A DNA stretch of 64,000 bases from Maritalea mediterranea (GTDB lineage: Bacteria; Pseudomonadota; Alphaproteobacteria; Rhizobiales; Devosiaceae), in NCBI RefSeq assembly GCF_021568695.1, contig NZ_JAKGTI010000003.1:274043-338042 (forward strand), in the 5' to 3' direction. The notes under the pieces are model-generated. The model had not been told where the DNA came from. It saw only the letters and a list, made by a program, of their open reading frames with translations, and ran no database searches. This document shows positions 8,758-16,949 of the stretch, piece by piece. Position 1 is the stretch's first letter, and each line of letters opens with the position of its first letter. The translations under genes and the position numbers were made by a program.

Positions 8758-8853
8758 TTTATCCAGCATGGTCTGGATCTAGCAGAGCGGTTTTTACACT
8801 CTGTTTGACGCCTCCCTGTTAACTTTGAGAGCCGCATTGTCGGCTCTTTTTTC
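8758..8853 (+). ncRNA. Candidate small RNA, about 95 nt, with three hairpins and a terminator
   Basis: No open frame or ribosome binding site occurs here, yet there are three successive stem-loops: ATCCAG/CTGGAT (8761-8778), CAGAG/CTCTG (about 8782-8803) and AGAGCCG/CGGCTCT (8828-8847) followed by six T. A CtrA box lies about 25-35 bp upstream of the likely start. rcdA has its own -10 further on, so this unit looks independent. The exact 5' end and the function are inference; I do not recognise a named RNA family. Confidence 0.55.
8828..8852 (+). terminator. Intrinsic terminator of the candidate small RNA
   Basis: Seven perfect base pairs (AGAGCCG/CGGCTCT), a 6-nt loop and a T6 tract. No annotated gene ends nearby: the DUF1192 stop is 250 bp upstream. 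Confidence 0.85.
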
Positions 8854-8908
8854 TTTTTGGGCCTTTGAAAACCGTTCAAAGGTGGGGCATTGCCCGTATC
8901 TGGCCATG

Positions 8909-8937
8909 TTTGTTTGTTAAGGCTTTGCCATTATAAT
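8909..8937 (+). promoter_or_regulatory. Probable rcdA promoter
   Basis: A perfect -10 TATAAT (8932-8937) lies 44 bp before the rcdA start and is embedded in the palindrome CCATTATAATGG (8928-8939); the -35 is poor. A perfect 8-bp inverted repeat (CCTTTGAA, 5-nt spacer, TTCAAAGG, 8862-8882) lies just upstream. Confidence 0.5.
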
Positions 8938-8980
8938 GGGCGGCGACGCATGGATGGTGACGAGATAAGGGATTGTTGGC

Positions 8981-9487
8981 GTGAGCGAAAACAACAATGA
9001 GCAGGGCGCACATTCACTCGGCCCCAAATTGGTGGAGGCTGGTGGGTTTAACCAGCTTTATCGCGAGGGCATGGCGCTGGTGGAAGAGGTAGCGGCCTAT
9101 CTGGATGGCGAAGGTCGGGCGGAATCCAAAGCGCTGGGCCGTGATGCTGCATTGCTCTATGCCAATCAAAGCATGCAGCTCACCACACGTTTGATGCAGT
9201 TGGCCAGCTGGCTGTTGCTGCGCCGGGCGGTGAAAGAGGGTGAGATTTCCATGGACGATGCCCGCAATGAAGATCGGCGGGTGGAACTGAATGCTATGGC
9301 GCTGGATGAGGATCATCTGGATGTGGCATTATTGCCGGAAAGGATGCGCGATATGATCAGCCGCGCCAACGCCCTGCACAAACGGATATTGGCGCTGGAT
9401 GCTATGGAGCGGGAAGAAGCTACAATGCCGGTCGATAATCCGGTGGTGAATCAACTGGCTCGGTTGAAGGACGCTTTTCAGCGTTAG
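8981..9487 (+). CDS. rcdA: RcdA-like adaptor (regulator of CtrA degradation, DUF1465)
   Basis: A 168-residue all-helical protein of the DUF1465 family. In Caulobacter, RcdA is a ClpXP adaptor that works with CpdR and PopA to drive CtrA proteolysis at the G1-S transition. The conserved core is present: GGFNQLYREGMALVEEVAAY and the QSMQLTTRLMQLASWLLLRR helix. The start is GTG after AAGGG. A bidirectional terminator follows. Its CtrA-box neighbourhood and its product's target suggest a feedback loop. Confidence 0.9.
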   Translation: MSENNNEQGAHSLGPKLVEAGGFNQLYREGMALVEEVAAYLDGEGRAESKALGRDAALLYANQSMQLTTRLMQLASWLLLRRAVKEGEISMDDARNEDRRVELNAMALDEDHLDVALLPERMRDMISRANALHKRILALDAMEREEATMPVDNPVVNQLARLKDAFQR

Positions 9488-9522
9488 GCTATGGCCAGTT
9501 TCAAAGACAGGTCACCAAAACA

Positions 9523-9549
9523 AAAAACCCGGCGCAAGGCCGGGTTTTT
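9523..9549. terminator. Bidirectional terminator between rcdA and rpmE
   Basis: Perfect hairpin AAAAACCCGGC / GCCGGGTTTTT with a 5-nt loop, so both directions have a T-run. Confidence 0.92.
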
Positions 9550-9573
9550 GTTTCAAAATATCGATTTTGAGGC

Positions 9574-9795
9574 TTAGCCCAAAATGCCTTTGAATTTCTC
9601 TTTAAAGCGAGACACACGACCACCACGGTCCATCAACTGGCCTGAGCCACCTGTCCAAGCCGGATGGGTTTTTGGATCGATATCCAACTGCATTGTGTCG
9701 CCTTCAGAACCCCAGGTTGAGCGGGTCTGATATTCTGTGCCATCAGTCATGACCACTTTGATCATGTGATAATCAGGATGAAGATCTTTTTTCAT
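9574..9795 (-). CDS. rpmE: 50S ribosomal protein L31
   Basis: A 73-residue bL31 protein starting [19 protein letters not shown] and containing TRSTWG and HPAWTGG. There is no cysteine, so it is the zinc-independent (C-) form usual in alphaproteobacteria. The ATG at 9795 follows AAGGTAAG; an upstream in-frame extension to 9939 is rejected because it is unlike L31. It diverges from the ABC exporter gene. Confidence 0.97.
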   Translation of the reverse strand: MKKDLHPDYHMIKVVMTDGTEYQTRSTWGSEGDTMQLDIDPKTHPAWTGGSGQLMDRGGRVSRFKEKFKGILG

Positions 9796-10031
9796 CTTTT
9801 GCTTACCTTCAAAAAGTGTAAAAGGCGAGTCAACATGCAAACCATGGCGCAATTCAAGCCCTGCGCGACCCGCTAAATCGTTTCGTTGCCGGGGTTCTAT
9901 ATCAAGTTTGCGTTTGGCGCAAGAGCGACTTTCAAGCATTTGCGCAACAGGCGCAGCTATTCTACCGCCCGCTATTGATGTTCAGGCGGACAATACCTAT
10001 TTTGGCCCCACACAACAGGTGGATCATTCCT

Positions 10032-11849
10032 ATGTCAGAGCAAAGCGCGGCCCCCTCCAAGCCGAGTGATGAACGTTTAAAGCAGATCATTCTTTCCGAG
10101 CGCCAACCCGGTAAAAGCATTAAGCCCCTACGCGCCTTGCTGCCCTTTGTTCTTCGCTATCCAGTGCGGCTGGGTCTTACCGCGCTGTTCCTGTTGGCTG
10201 CGGCGATTGCGTCTTTGACCATTCCGGCCCTGATCGGCGATATTATTGATGAGGGCTTTGTGGCCCAAAATCTTGATGTTATTAATCAATATTCTTTCGG
10301 CATTATCGCCATTGCCGGGGTTTTGGCGGTGGCGTCTGCCGCGCGCTTTTATTTTATTTCCGTCATTGGCATGCGGGTCATCACCGATATTCGTCGGGCA
10401 GTGTTCAAACATTTGGTGGATATGGACATCACCTTTTTTGACACCAATCGCACCGGCGAGCTGATTTCGCGTATCACCAGCGATGTGGGCATTGTGCGCG
10501 GCGCGCTCGATTCGGCACTGCCGGTGGTCCTGCGCTCCAGCGTCATGCTGTTTGGCGCGGTATTGATGATGTTTGTGACCTCGCCCTATTTGGCGGCCAC
10601 TGTAATTGTTGTTATCCCGCTGCTGGTGTTCCCGGTGGTCTGGCTGGGGCGTTATATCCGCAATCTATCCCGCCGTCAGCAGGACAAGATCGCCGATCTG
10701 GCCGCCATGGCTACTGAAACCTTCGGGGCGATCAAAACCATCAAGGCCTTCACCCAGGAAAAGCATCGCAACGATGAATATGGTGGTTACGCTGAGGGGA
10801 GCTACCAATCGGAGGTTGCTCGTTTATTGGTGCGTGCGGGCATGATTGCATTTGTCATTTTTCTGACCGCAACAGCACTTGTGGCCTTGGTGTGGTTGGG
10901 GACCCAATTGGTGATGAGCGATCAGATCACGGTAGGGGAACTGAGTCAGTTTTTGATTTATGCCATGCTGGCCACCGGCACATTGACTGGCATTTCCGAG
11001 ATTTTGGGCACACTGCAAACCGTGGCGGGGGCCAGTGAACGGATCACCGAGATATTGGACACCCAGCCGACCATTGAAACGCCAACTGCACCTCTGGCGT
11101 TGCCGGAGCCGCCGTTGGGAACCGTCACCTTTGAAGATGTGGAGTTCCGTTATCTCACGCGCCAGGATGAGCCGGTGCTAAACGGCATTAATTTGGATGT
11201 GAAACCCGGCGAAACGGTGGCTTTGGTCGGGGCCTCTGGTGCGGGTAAATCCACCCTCTTTTCACTGTTGCAGCGCTTTTATGATGCCTCGGCGGGCAGC
11301 GTTAAAGTCGATGGGGTGGATGTGCGGCAGGTCGGATTTGAACCCTTGCGTCAGCGCTTTGCCTATGTGGAGCAAGATTCCGTGATGTTCTCCGGCACCA
11401 TTGCCGACAATATTCGGTTCGGCAAACCCGACGCCAGCGATGAAGAGGTAAAGTCCGCCGCGGAAGCCGCGTTGGTGGATGATTTTGTCGCCAAGCTTGA
11501 AGATGGCTACCAGTCAATTGTGGGCGAACGTGGGGTGATGCTCTCTGGCGGACAAAAGCAGCGTGTGGCCATTGCCCGCGCCTTGCTGAAAGATGCACCA
11601 ATCCTGCTGCTCGATGAAGCCACAAGCGCTTTGGATGCAGAAAGCGAAACCAAAGTGCAGGCCGCGCTTGAGCGTTTGATGGTAGGCCGCACCACCCTCG
11701 TCATCGCCCACCGCCTCGCCACCATTAAAAATGCCGACCGAATTGTCGTGATGGAAGGTGGCAAGGTGATTGATGAAGGCACCCATGAAGAGCTGATCGC
11801 CAAAGGTGGTCGCTATGCGGAGCTGGCGAAATTGCAGTTTCAGCAGTAG
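10032..11849 (+). CDS. ABC exporter, fused permease and ATPase (MsbA/ABCB-like)
   Basis: A 605-residue half-transporter. About residues 40-330 hold six transmembrane helices, including the coupling-helix region FFDTNRTGELISRITSDVG; about 365-605 form the nucleotide-binding domain with Walker A GASGAGKST, signature LSGGQKQRVAIARALL and Walker B ILLLDEATSALD. It should function as a homodimer in the inner membrane. The substrate is unknown; this alphaproteobacterial type is generally annotated as a lipid A or multidrug exporter. The ATG at 10032 follows GGTGG; an ATG at 9975 would add 19 residues. Confidence 0.92.
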   Translation: MSEQSAAPSKPSDERLKQIILSERQPGKSIKPLRALLPFVLRYPVRLGLTALFLLAAAIASLTIPALIGDIIDEGFVAQNLDVINQYSFGIIAIAGVLAVASAARFYFISVIGMRVITDIRRAVFKHLVDMDITFFDTNRTGELISRITSDVGIVRGALDSALPVVLRSSVMLFGAVLMMFVTSPYLAATVIVVIPLLVFPVVWLGRYIRNLSRRQQDKIADLAAMATETFGAIKTIKAFTQEKHRNDEYGGYAEGSYQSEVARLLVRAGMIAFVIFLTATALVALVWLGTQLVMSDQITVGELSQFLIYAMLATGTLTGISEILGTLQTVAGASERITEILDTQPTIETPTAPLALPEPPLGTVTFEDVEFRYLTRQDEPVLNGINLDVKPGETVALVGASGAGKSTLFSLLQRFYDASAGSVKVDGVDVRQVGFEPLRQRFAYVEQDSVMFSGTIADNIRFGKPDASDEEVKSAAEAALVDDFVAKLEDGYQSIVGERGVMLSGGQKQRVAIARALLKDAPILLLDEATSALDAESETKVQAALERLMVGRTTLVIAHRLATIKNADRIVVMEGGKVIDEGTHEELIAKGGRYAELAKLQFQQ

Positions 11850-11863
11850 GACTGCAGCCCACA

Positions 11864-11954
11864 CGTCATGGCCGGGCCCGCACCGGCAATCCTAGCTGCA
11901 TGCAAGGTTCTAAGTGGAGGGGCTTGGACCACTGGATCAAGCCCGGTGGTGACG
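11864..11954. repeat. Probable intergenic palindromic repeat
   Basis: Imperfect terminal inverted repeats CGTCATGGCCGGGC and GCCCGGTGGTGACG bound a 91-bp stretch that also contains ATCAAGCCCGG. This resembles the GTCATGGCCGGG...CCCGG repeats common between alphaproteobacterial genes. It separates two convergent genes. Confidence 0.5.
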
Positions 11955-11980
11955 ATTTTGGTGTTTCAGTGGCGGAACGT

Positions 11981-13003
11981 TTAGTTCGTCAGCTTAAATT
12001 CAATCCGGCGATTGCGGCGGAAGGCTTCTTCGGTGTCGCCATCATCGATGGGCTGGAATTCGCCAAAGCCTGCGGCCACCAAGCGCTGGGGCGAGATGCC
12101 CTGATCCACCAGATATTTGGCCACGGAGATGGCGCGGCTGGCGGAAAGCTCCCAGTTTGAGGGGAAGCGCGGCGTGTTGATCGGGCGTTTGTCCGTATGG
12201 CCGCCAATTTGCAGTACCCAGGGGATTTCCGGTGGAATTTCGTTTTCCAATTCCTTGATGGCGTCGGCCAGCGCGTTCAAATCGTCCAAGCCTTCCTCGG
12301 CCACCTCTGCACTGCCGGCGCTGAACAGCACTTCGGATTGGAATACAAAGCGGTCGCCCTCAATACGAATGTCGCTGCGGTCGGCGAGAATTTCGCGCAG
12401 GCGGCCAAAAAAGTCAGATCGGTAGCGGGAAAGATCCTGCACCCGTTGGGCGAGCGCCAGATTCAGGCGGCGGCCAAGATCGGCGATGCGGGTGCGGCTC
12501 TCAAGGTCGCGCTGTTCGCTGGCTTCAAGGGCCTGTTCAAGCGCGGCAATTTGCGAGCGCAAGGCGGAGAGTTGCTGGTTGAGCAACGCCACTTGTGCTG
12601 CGGCTTCATCGCTGATTTCGCGTTCTTCAGCCAATTCGCTGGTGAGGGCGGCGATGCGTGCATCTTTTTCTTCAACACCTGTACCAAGTCCTTCCAGGCG
12701 CGCCTGCAGCCGATCACGCTCGCTTTCGGCGCCCGCCAATGTGGCCGAAAGGGTTGCAATGGTGGATTCCAAATCGTCATTATTGGCGCGCTCCAGCTGC
12801 AACAGTTCGGTCAGTTCGGCAATTTGCGAATTCAAACGGGTGAGGGCTGTGTCCTTGCCTAAAATCTCCTGACTGAGGAAAAACTGAGCCAGCATGAATA
12901 CCGACAAAAGAAAGATGATAACCAGCAACAGGCTGGCCATGGCATCCACAAAGCCCGGCCAATAGTCCTGACGCGCTTGTCGGCGAGAGCGGGAAAGAGC
13001 CAT
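11981..13003 (-). CDS. MotB/OmpA-like peptidoglycan-binding stator protein
   Basis: A 340-residue inner-membrane protein. One transmembrane helix (about residues 20-43) is preceded by WPGFVDAMASLL, where the Asp is placed like the proton-binding Asp of MotB. A long coiled coil follows (about 50-190), then a C-terminal OmpA peptidoglycan-binding domain (about 200-340: IGGHTDKRPI, ELSASRAISVAKYLV, NRRIEFKL). It is directly abutted by the upstream MotA/ExbB-like gene with no gap. The pair should form a proton-driven force-generating complex anchored to the cell wall, but no flagellar genes are near. The partner it moves is unknown. Confidence 0.82.
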   Translation of the reverse strand: MALSRSRRQARQDYWPGFVDAMASLLLVIIFLLSVFMLAQFFLSQEILGKDTALTRLNSQIAELTELLQLERANNDDLESTIATLSATLAGAESERDRLQARLEGLGTGVEEKDARIAALTSELAEEREISDEAAAQVALLNQQLSALRSQIAALEQALEASEQRDLESRTRIADLGRRLNLALAQRVQDLSRYRSDFFGRLREILADRSDIRIEGDRFVFQSEVLFSAGSAEVAEEGLDDLNALADAIKELENEIPPEIPWVLQIGGHTDKRPINTPRFPSNWELSASRAISVAKYLVDQGISPQRLVAAGFGEFQPIDDGDTEEAFRRNRRIEFKLTN

Positions 13004-14023
13004 TTATGCGTCTCCCTTGCCCTTGTCTTTTTTCTCGGCCTGCTCGTCTTCAACAGATTGCAGCAGCGCATCGACCAGCTTACGCATTTGGGCGTTGTTT
13101 TCGGCTTGGTCATTGATGTGGGTGCGTAAATCGTCTTGCTGTTTGCGGATCAGTTTGGTCAATCCATCCAGCCCGTGCGCCAACTCGGCCATGGCGCGGA
13201 TGGCGTTTTGCGAAGAGGATGAATTTTGCATGGTGGCGCCCAATTGCTCGACCATCGCCTGCATGCTGGTGCCATCGACGCCCATCTGGTTGGCCTGCAT
13301 CTGGGTCATGGGGTGGTCTAGTTCGGTCATGGAGGACATCCAGTCTTCCAGATCGGTGTAAAACGCGTTTTGTGCCTGACTGGCCTGCAAATCCAAAAAA
13401 CCCAAAATCAGCGAGCCACTCAGACCAAACAGAGAGGAGGCAAAGGCGGTGCCCATGCCGGAAAGCGGCGCTTCCAAGCCATCTTTCAAATTGGAAAACA
13501 AATTGCCGGAATCGCTGTTGGTTACATCGAGCGAGGCGATCACATCGCCGACAGAGCTAACGGTTTGGAGCAAACCATAGAAGGTACCCAACAGGCCGAG
13601 GAACACCAACAAGCCGGTAAGATAACGCGAGGTGTCTTTCGCTTCGTCCAACCGGTTGCCGACCGAATCCAAAATTGAGCGCATTGAAGCTGGCGTAATG
13701 ACGGTTTCGCCGAGCTGGTCGCGCAGAATTGCCGCTACGGGCATCAGCAGGCGCGGCTGGCCGGAATTGGGATTGCCATCTTGTAGTCCATTTACCCAAT
13801 TGACCTCGGGGAATAGCCGAACCACCTGCACAAAGCTCAGCACAATGCCGACAGCCAAAGCGCCCAAGATCACAAGATTGATAAACGGGTTTGACCAGAA
13901 GGCTTCGGTCAATTGCGGGGCAAGTATGAGGGCGATCATGGCGACAATGATCAGAAAGATGATCATCTTAATCAGATAAACAGTTGGGCTGGATAAACGA
14001 TAAGGATCGTAAGACGGTGCCAT
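13004..14023 (-). CDS. MotA/TolQ/ExbB-like proton channel protein
   Basis: A 339-residue protein with four predicted membrane segments: about 16-36, 46-68, 133-157 and 188-212. The third contains the family-type GLLVFLGLLGTFYGLLQTV segment. A helical C-terminal cytoplasmic tail ends in a charged stretch. It precedes the OmpA-like gene and its stop codon is immediately followed by that gene's start, so the two are one transcription and assembly unit. It is longer than classical ExbB. The role is inferred from family only; the complex is neither the Tol set at 42.9 kb nor a recognised flagellar motor. Confidence 0.82.
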   Translation of the reverse strand: MAPSYDPYRLSSPTVYLIKMIIFLIIVAMIALILAPQLTEAFWSNPFINLVILGALAVGIVLSFVQVVRLFPEVNWVNGLQDGNPNSGQPRLLMPVAAILRDQLGETVITPASMRSILDSVGNRLDEAKDTSRYLTGLLVFLGLLGTFYGLLQTVSSVGDVIASLDVTNSDSGNLFSNLKDGLEAPLSGMGTAFASSLFGLSGSLILGFLDLQASQAQNAFYTDLEDWMSSMTELDHPMTQMQANQMGVDGTSMQAMVEQLGATMQNSSSSQNAIRAMAELAHGLDGLTKLIRKQQDDLRTHINDQAENNAQMRKLVDALLQSVEDEQAEKKDKGKGDA

Positions 14024-14230
14024 ACTTGAAAAATTCCCTCTTCCCCGAAAGTGCGAACCACATTAAACACTTGGCCGCGATTCTAGAGAGTGTACTGCGG
14101 TGTGACAATATTTAATTGTGCACACACCATCGGGCGCGTCAAATTGCATGCGCGCCTTTGCGTTTCATTCAGTTATAAGCCGAACTGTGGCAGGGATATG
14201 GTGACTAAGTGCGGTGTGGCAACCCGCAAA
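14024..14230. other. Upstream region of the MotA-like gene
   Basis: About 200 bp with no credible gene. It should hold the minus-strand promoter of the motor pair; no clear -10/-35 stands out. Confidence 0.4.
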
Positions 14231-14262
14231 TGGATTGCAAGGTCGAGCCTTGCAATGACGGG
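14231..14262. repeat. Palindromic intergenic repeat, copy a
   Basis: ATTGCAAGG, spacer TCGAG, CCTTGCAAT: perfect 9-bp arms flanked by TGG and GACGGG. Nearly the same as the copy at 31591, which shares the arms except for one compensated base pair. Confidence 0.75.
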
Positions 14263-14351
14263 CTAGTGACGAGAATTTTTGCACAACGCGAAGTACCGAG
14301 CCATTTTATGAGTTTGAGATGTGCCGTGATGTCGCCTCACTCCATCACGTC

Positions 14352-14374
14352 ACCCCAAGACTTGATCTTGGGGT
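14352..14374. repeat. Palindromic intergenic repeat, copy b
   Basis: ACCCCAAGA, spacer CTTGA, TCTTGGGGT: perfect 9-bp arms. The CTTGA spacer is shared (in one orientation or the other) with the copies at 31591 and 31704. The remaining bases to 14458 hold no gene. Confidence 0.75.
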
Positions 14375-14458
14375 CCATTTCACATTTCCACATATAAATG
14401 TGCTCATGTTCAGAGTTGCAACAACCGATATTTGCTGCGGCCCAAGAATTTGGGCGGC

Positions 14459-15250
14459 TTATGCCGCTTTCAGTGCCTTGCGCATTTGCGCGTGCAGCTT
14501 TTCATTGGCTGCGAGCACGGAGCCGCTTTCGGGTTTGATCTCTTTATTGTTGAGATCGGTCACCAGACCGCCTGCTTCGCGCACCATCAACATGCCCGCG
14601 GCAATGTCCCATGGGGCAAGATCGCGTTCCCACATGGCATCAAATCGGCCGGCGGCCACATAGGCCAGGTCAAGCGCGGCAGAGCCGGTGCGGCGCACGC
14701 CGGAGGAGGCGGCGTTGATCGCAGAGACTTCGGAAATGGTGGCGGCATCGTTGCGGGCATTTGAGGTCTGCTTGATGCCGGTCACGGCCACTGCATCGGC
14801 CAGATGAATGCGGCCGGACACGCGCAGGCGGCGATTGTTCAAAAAGGCGCCCTTACCGCGCTCGGCGGTAAACAGTTCATCGGTGATCGGGTTGTAAATC
14901 ACCCCGCCCACCATTTGGCCATTGCGCTCCAGCCCAATGGAAATGGCAAACATGGGGATGGAGTGCAAGAAATTGGTGGTGCCGTCGAGCGGGTCGATGA
15001 TCCAGCGGTGCTGGCCATCGCTGCCTTCAATCTCGCCGCCTTCTTCCATCAGGAATGAATAGGTGGGGCGTGATTTCAGCAATTCCTCGTAAATGGCTTT
15101 TTCCGCACGCTTATCGGCGGCGGACACAAAATCAGCCGGGCCTTTGCGCGACACTTGCAGATTTTCCACCTCGCCAAAGTCGCGTTTGAGCGACCGGGCC
15201 GCTTTGCGGGCGGCGGCAGTCATAATGGTGAGCAGTGCAGATTGAGCCAT
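14459..15250 (-). CDS. suhB: Inositol monophosphatase family protein (SuhB-like)
   Basis: A 263-residue Mg2+/Li+-sensitive phosphatase. The three metal-site motifs are present: EEGGE at about 69-73, WIIDPLDGTTNF at about 83-94 and the C-terminal WERDLAPWDIAAGMLMVREA. It would hydrolyse inositol-1-phosphate or a related sugar phosphate; E. coli SuhB also acts in rRNA transcription antitermination, which cannot be assumed here. It follows efp by 12 bp and is probably cotranscribed with it. Confidence 0.93.
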   Translation of the reverse strand: MAQSALLTIMTAAARKAARSLKRDFGEVENLQVSRKGPADFVSAADKRAEKAIYEELLKSRPTYSFLMEEGGEIEGSDGQHRWIIDPLDGTTNFLHSIPMFAISIGLERNGQMVGGVIYNPITDELFTAERGKGAFLNNRRLRVSGRIHLADAVAVTGIKQTSNARNDAATISEVSAINAASSGVRRTGSAALDLAYVAAGRFDAMWERDLAPWDIAAGMLMVREAGGLVTDLNNKEIKPESGSVLAANEKLHAQMRKALKAA

Positions 15251-15262
15251 TTGAGATGTGTC

Positions 15263-15826
15263 CTAGTCGGCGCGTTTAGAATAGGTGATTTCGTTGGTGT
15301 CGACGACGATCTTTTCGTCCTGACCGATAAAGGGCGGCACCATCACCTTGATGCCATTTTCCAAAATAGCGGGCTTGAAAGAATTGGCCGCGGTTTGGCC
15401 TTTCACCACCGGTTCTGTCTCGGTCACGGTCAGGGTCACAAATTGCGGCAGGGAAATGCCCAAAGGTTTGCCCTCATGGCTTTCCACGGTCACATTCATG
15501 CCGTCTTGCAAGAAGTCAGCGCGGTCACCGACAAACTCTGTGGGCAATTCCAGCTGTTCGTAGGTCTCATTGTCCATAAAGACCAGCATGTCGCCCTGCT
15601 CATAAAGATATTGATATTCTTTTTGTTCCAGGCGCACTTTTTCCACTGTTTCGGCGGCGCGGAAGCGTTCATTGAGCTTGGTGCCGGAAACAATGTCTTT
15701 CAATTCAACCTGCGCAAATGCGCCGCCCTTGCCGGGCTTTACGCTTTGTACCTTTACGGCCACCCACAAGGATCCTTTGTGTTGAATCACATTGCCGGGG
15801 CGAATTTCATTGCCATTAAGTTTCAT
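15263..15826 (-). CDS. efp: Translation elongation factor P
   Basis: A 187-residue EF-P that relieves ribosome stalling at polyproline. The N-terminal KOW-like domain carries the loop [10 protein letters not shown] with Lys33 at the position that is beta-lysylated in many bacteria; two OB-fold domains follow, with the C-terminal signature [12 protein letters not shown] region. No EpmA or EpmB gene is in the window. The start at 15826 is chosen because the protein begins [11 protein letters not shown] as usual; the 12-codon longer frame is rejected. Confidence 0.96.
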   Translation of the reverse strand: MKLNGNEIRPGNVIQHKGSLWVAVKVQSVKPGKGGAFAQVELKDIVSGTKLNERFRAAETVEKVRLEQKEYQYLYEQGDMLVFMDNETYEQLELPTEFVGDRADFLQDGMNVTVESHEGKPLGISLPQFVTLTVTETEPVVKGQTAANSFKPAILENGIKVMVPPFIGQDEKIVVDTNEITYSKRAD

Positions 15827-15956
15827 GGATATGCCTTTGACAGATTTTATGAGAGTGGCCAAGCGCCATCAAAAAACGTTGGCCTGCCTTTTGCCTCAGA
15901 ATTGACTGAAGTGCAAGTGGCAAAGCCGTTTGCCGCCGATATGCGGTGCAAAATGC

Positions 15957-16949
15957 TTAATCGCTGTCCGGTTTATCGGGCCAAACTTTGGCCCATTCTT
16001 CACCCTGTTCAATCTGGGCTGGGGTGGCGGCGGTCAGCAGATTGCTCAATGTTTCGTCGTTCAGCCCTTGTCGCCGCGCCAGGGCACGCCATTTGGCGGC
16101 TTCAACAAAATCCTGATCGATGCCTTTACCCGCAGCATATAGTCGACCAAGCCGGGCCTGGGCCACAGGGTTGCCCTGTTCTGCCGCACGCTCATACCAT
16201 ACGAACGCGGTGTTGAAGTCTTGAGGCACCCCTTTACCCAACGTCAGCAGGGTCGCATATTCAATTTGCGCAGGGATCAGCCCTTGGCTGGCGGCAGTTC
16301 CAATCAGTTCTGCGCCGCGTTGCGGGTTTGGCTCCACGCCTGCGCCTTCCATTACCATTATGCCCAGATCATATTGCGCTTCAGCCAAGCCATGATCGGC
16401 GGCCACGCCAAGCAGTTGCGCGGCATAGGTAAGGTTGGGCTCAACATAGCGCCCTTCAATATGCAACTGCGCCAGATTATATTTGGCCTCCACCAAACCT
16501 GCATCCGCTGCCTGTTGGATCAGTTTGGCCGCCCTTTGCCGGTCCCGCTCCACGCCATCGCCCTGCTGATAGAGCAAGCCCAATTGAAAAGCCGCATGGG
16601 GGTCGCCATTCTTGGCGGCAATGTCATACCACCCAGCGGCCCGTTCCAGATTGCGGTCGACGCCAAAACCATTGGCATAGAGTTCAGCAATCAGGGTTTG
16701 CGCCGCCGCATCGTCTTCCTTGGCGCGGGGCAGGGCGAGCGCCAAGGCAGTGAGATACATGCCGCGCTGATAGGCGCCATAGGCTTCATCCACCGGACCG
16801 GTGGCCTCGGTGGAGGCGCTTGTCGCTGAAGATTCGGTTTCCGCTGGCGCTTCGGCATCAGGCGTGGCGCTGTCCTGCGCCGTGGTGGGCAACACCAGCA
16901 CCGCGCTCAGCAAAAGCGTCGCGAAGATATGTGGTGGCGTGCCCCGCAT
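15957..16949 (-). CDS. Secreted Sel1-repeat (TPR-like) protein
   Basis: A 330-residue protein with a signal peptide (about 1-24, cleavage after TTAQ or nearby), an acidic low-complexity segment to about residue 55, then at least six Sel1-like repeats such as AAFQLGLLYQQGDGVERDRQ and AQYDLGIMVMEGAGVEPNPQ. These repeats build helical scaffolds for protein contacts. It is probably periplasmic; its partners are unknown. The start codon shares one base with the stop of the ThiE-like gene, so the two are translationally coupled. Confidence 0.88.
   Translation of the reverse strand: MRGTPPHIFATLLLSAVLVLPTTAQDSATPDAEAPAETESSATSASTEATGPVDEAYGAYQRGMYLTALALALPRAKEDDAAAQTLIAELYANGFGVDRNLERAAGWYDIAAKNGDPHAAFQLGLLYQQGDGVERDRQRAAKLIQQAADAGLVEAKYNLAQLHIEGRYVEPNLTYAAQLLGVAADHGLAEAQYDLGIMVMEGAGVEPNPQRGAELIGTAASQGLIPAQIEYATLLTLGKGVPQDFNTAFVWYERAAEQGNPVAQARLGRLYAAGKGIDQDFVEAAKWRALARRQGLNDETLSNLLTAATPAQIEQGEEWAKVWPDKPDSD

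Noticed and set aside
11981-14023. Zorya-type (ZorAB) antiphage system
   Set aside because: The MotA/MotB-like pair resembles ZorAB, but no ZorC, ZorD or ZorE-like gene is nearby; the neighbours are suhB, efp and an ABC exporter.
14209-14397. 62-residue plus-strand frame
   Set aside because: Made almost wholly of the two palindromic repeats (it reads MDCKVEPCNDG and SPQDLILG), a common false gene.
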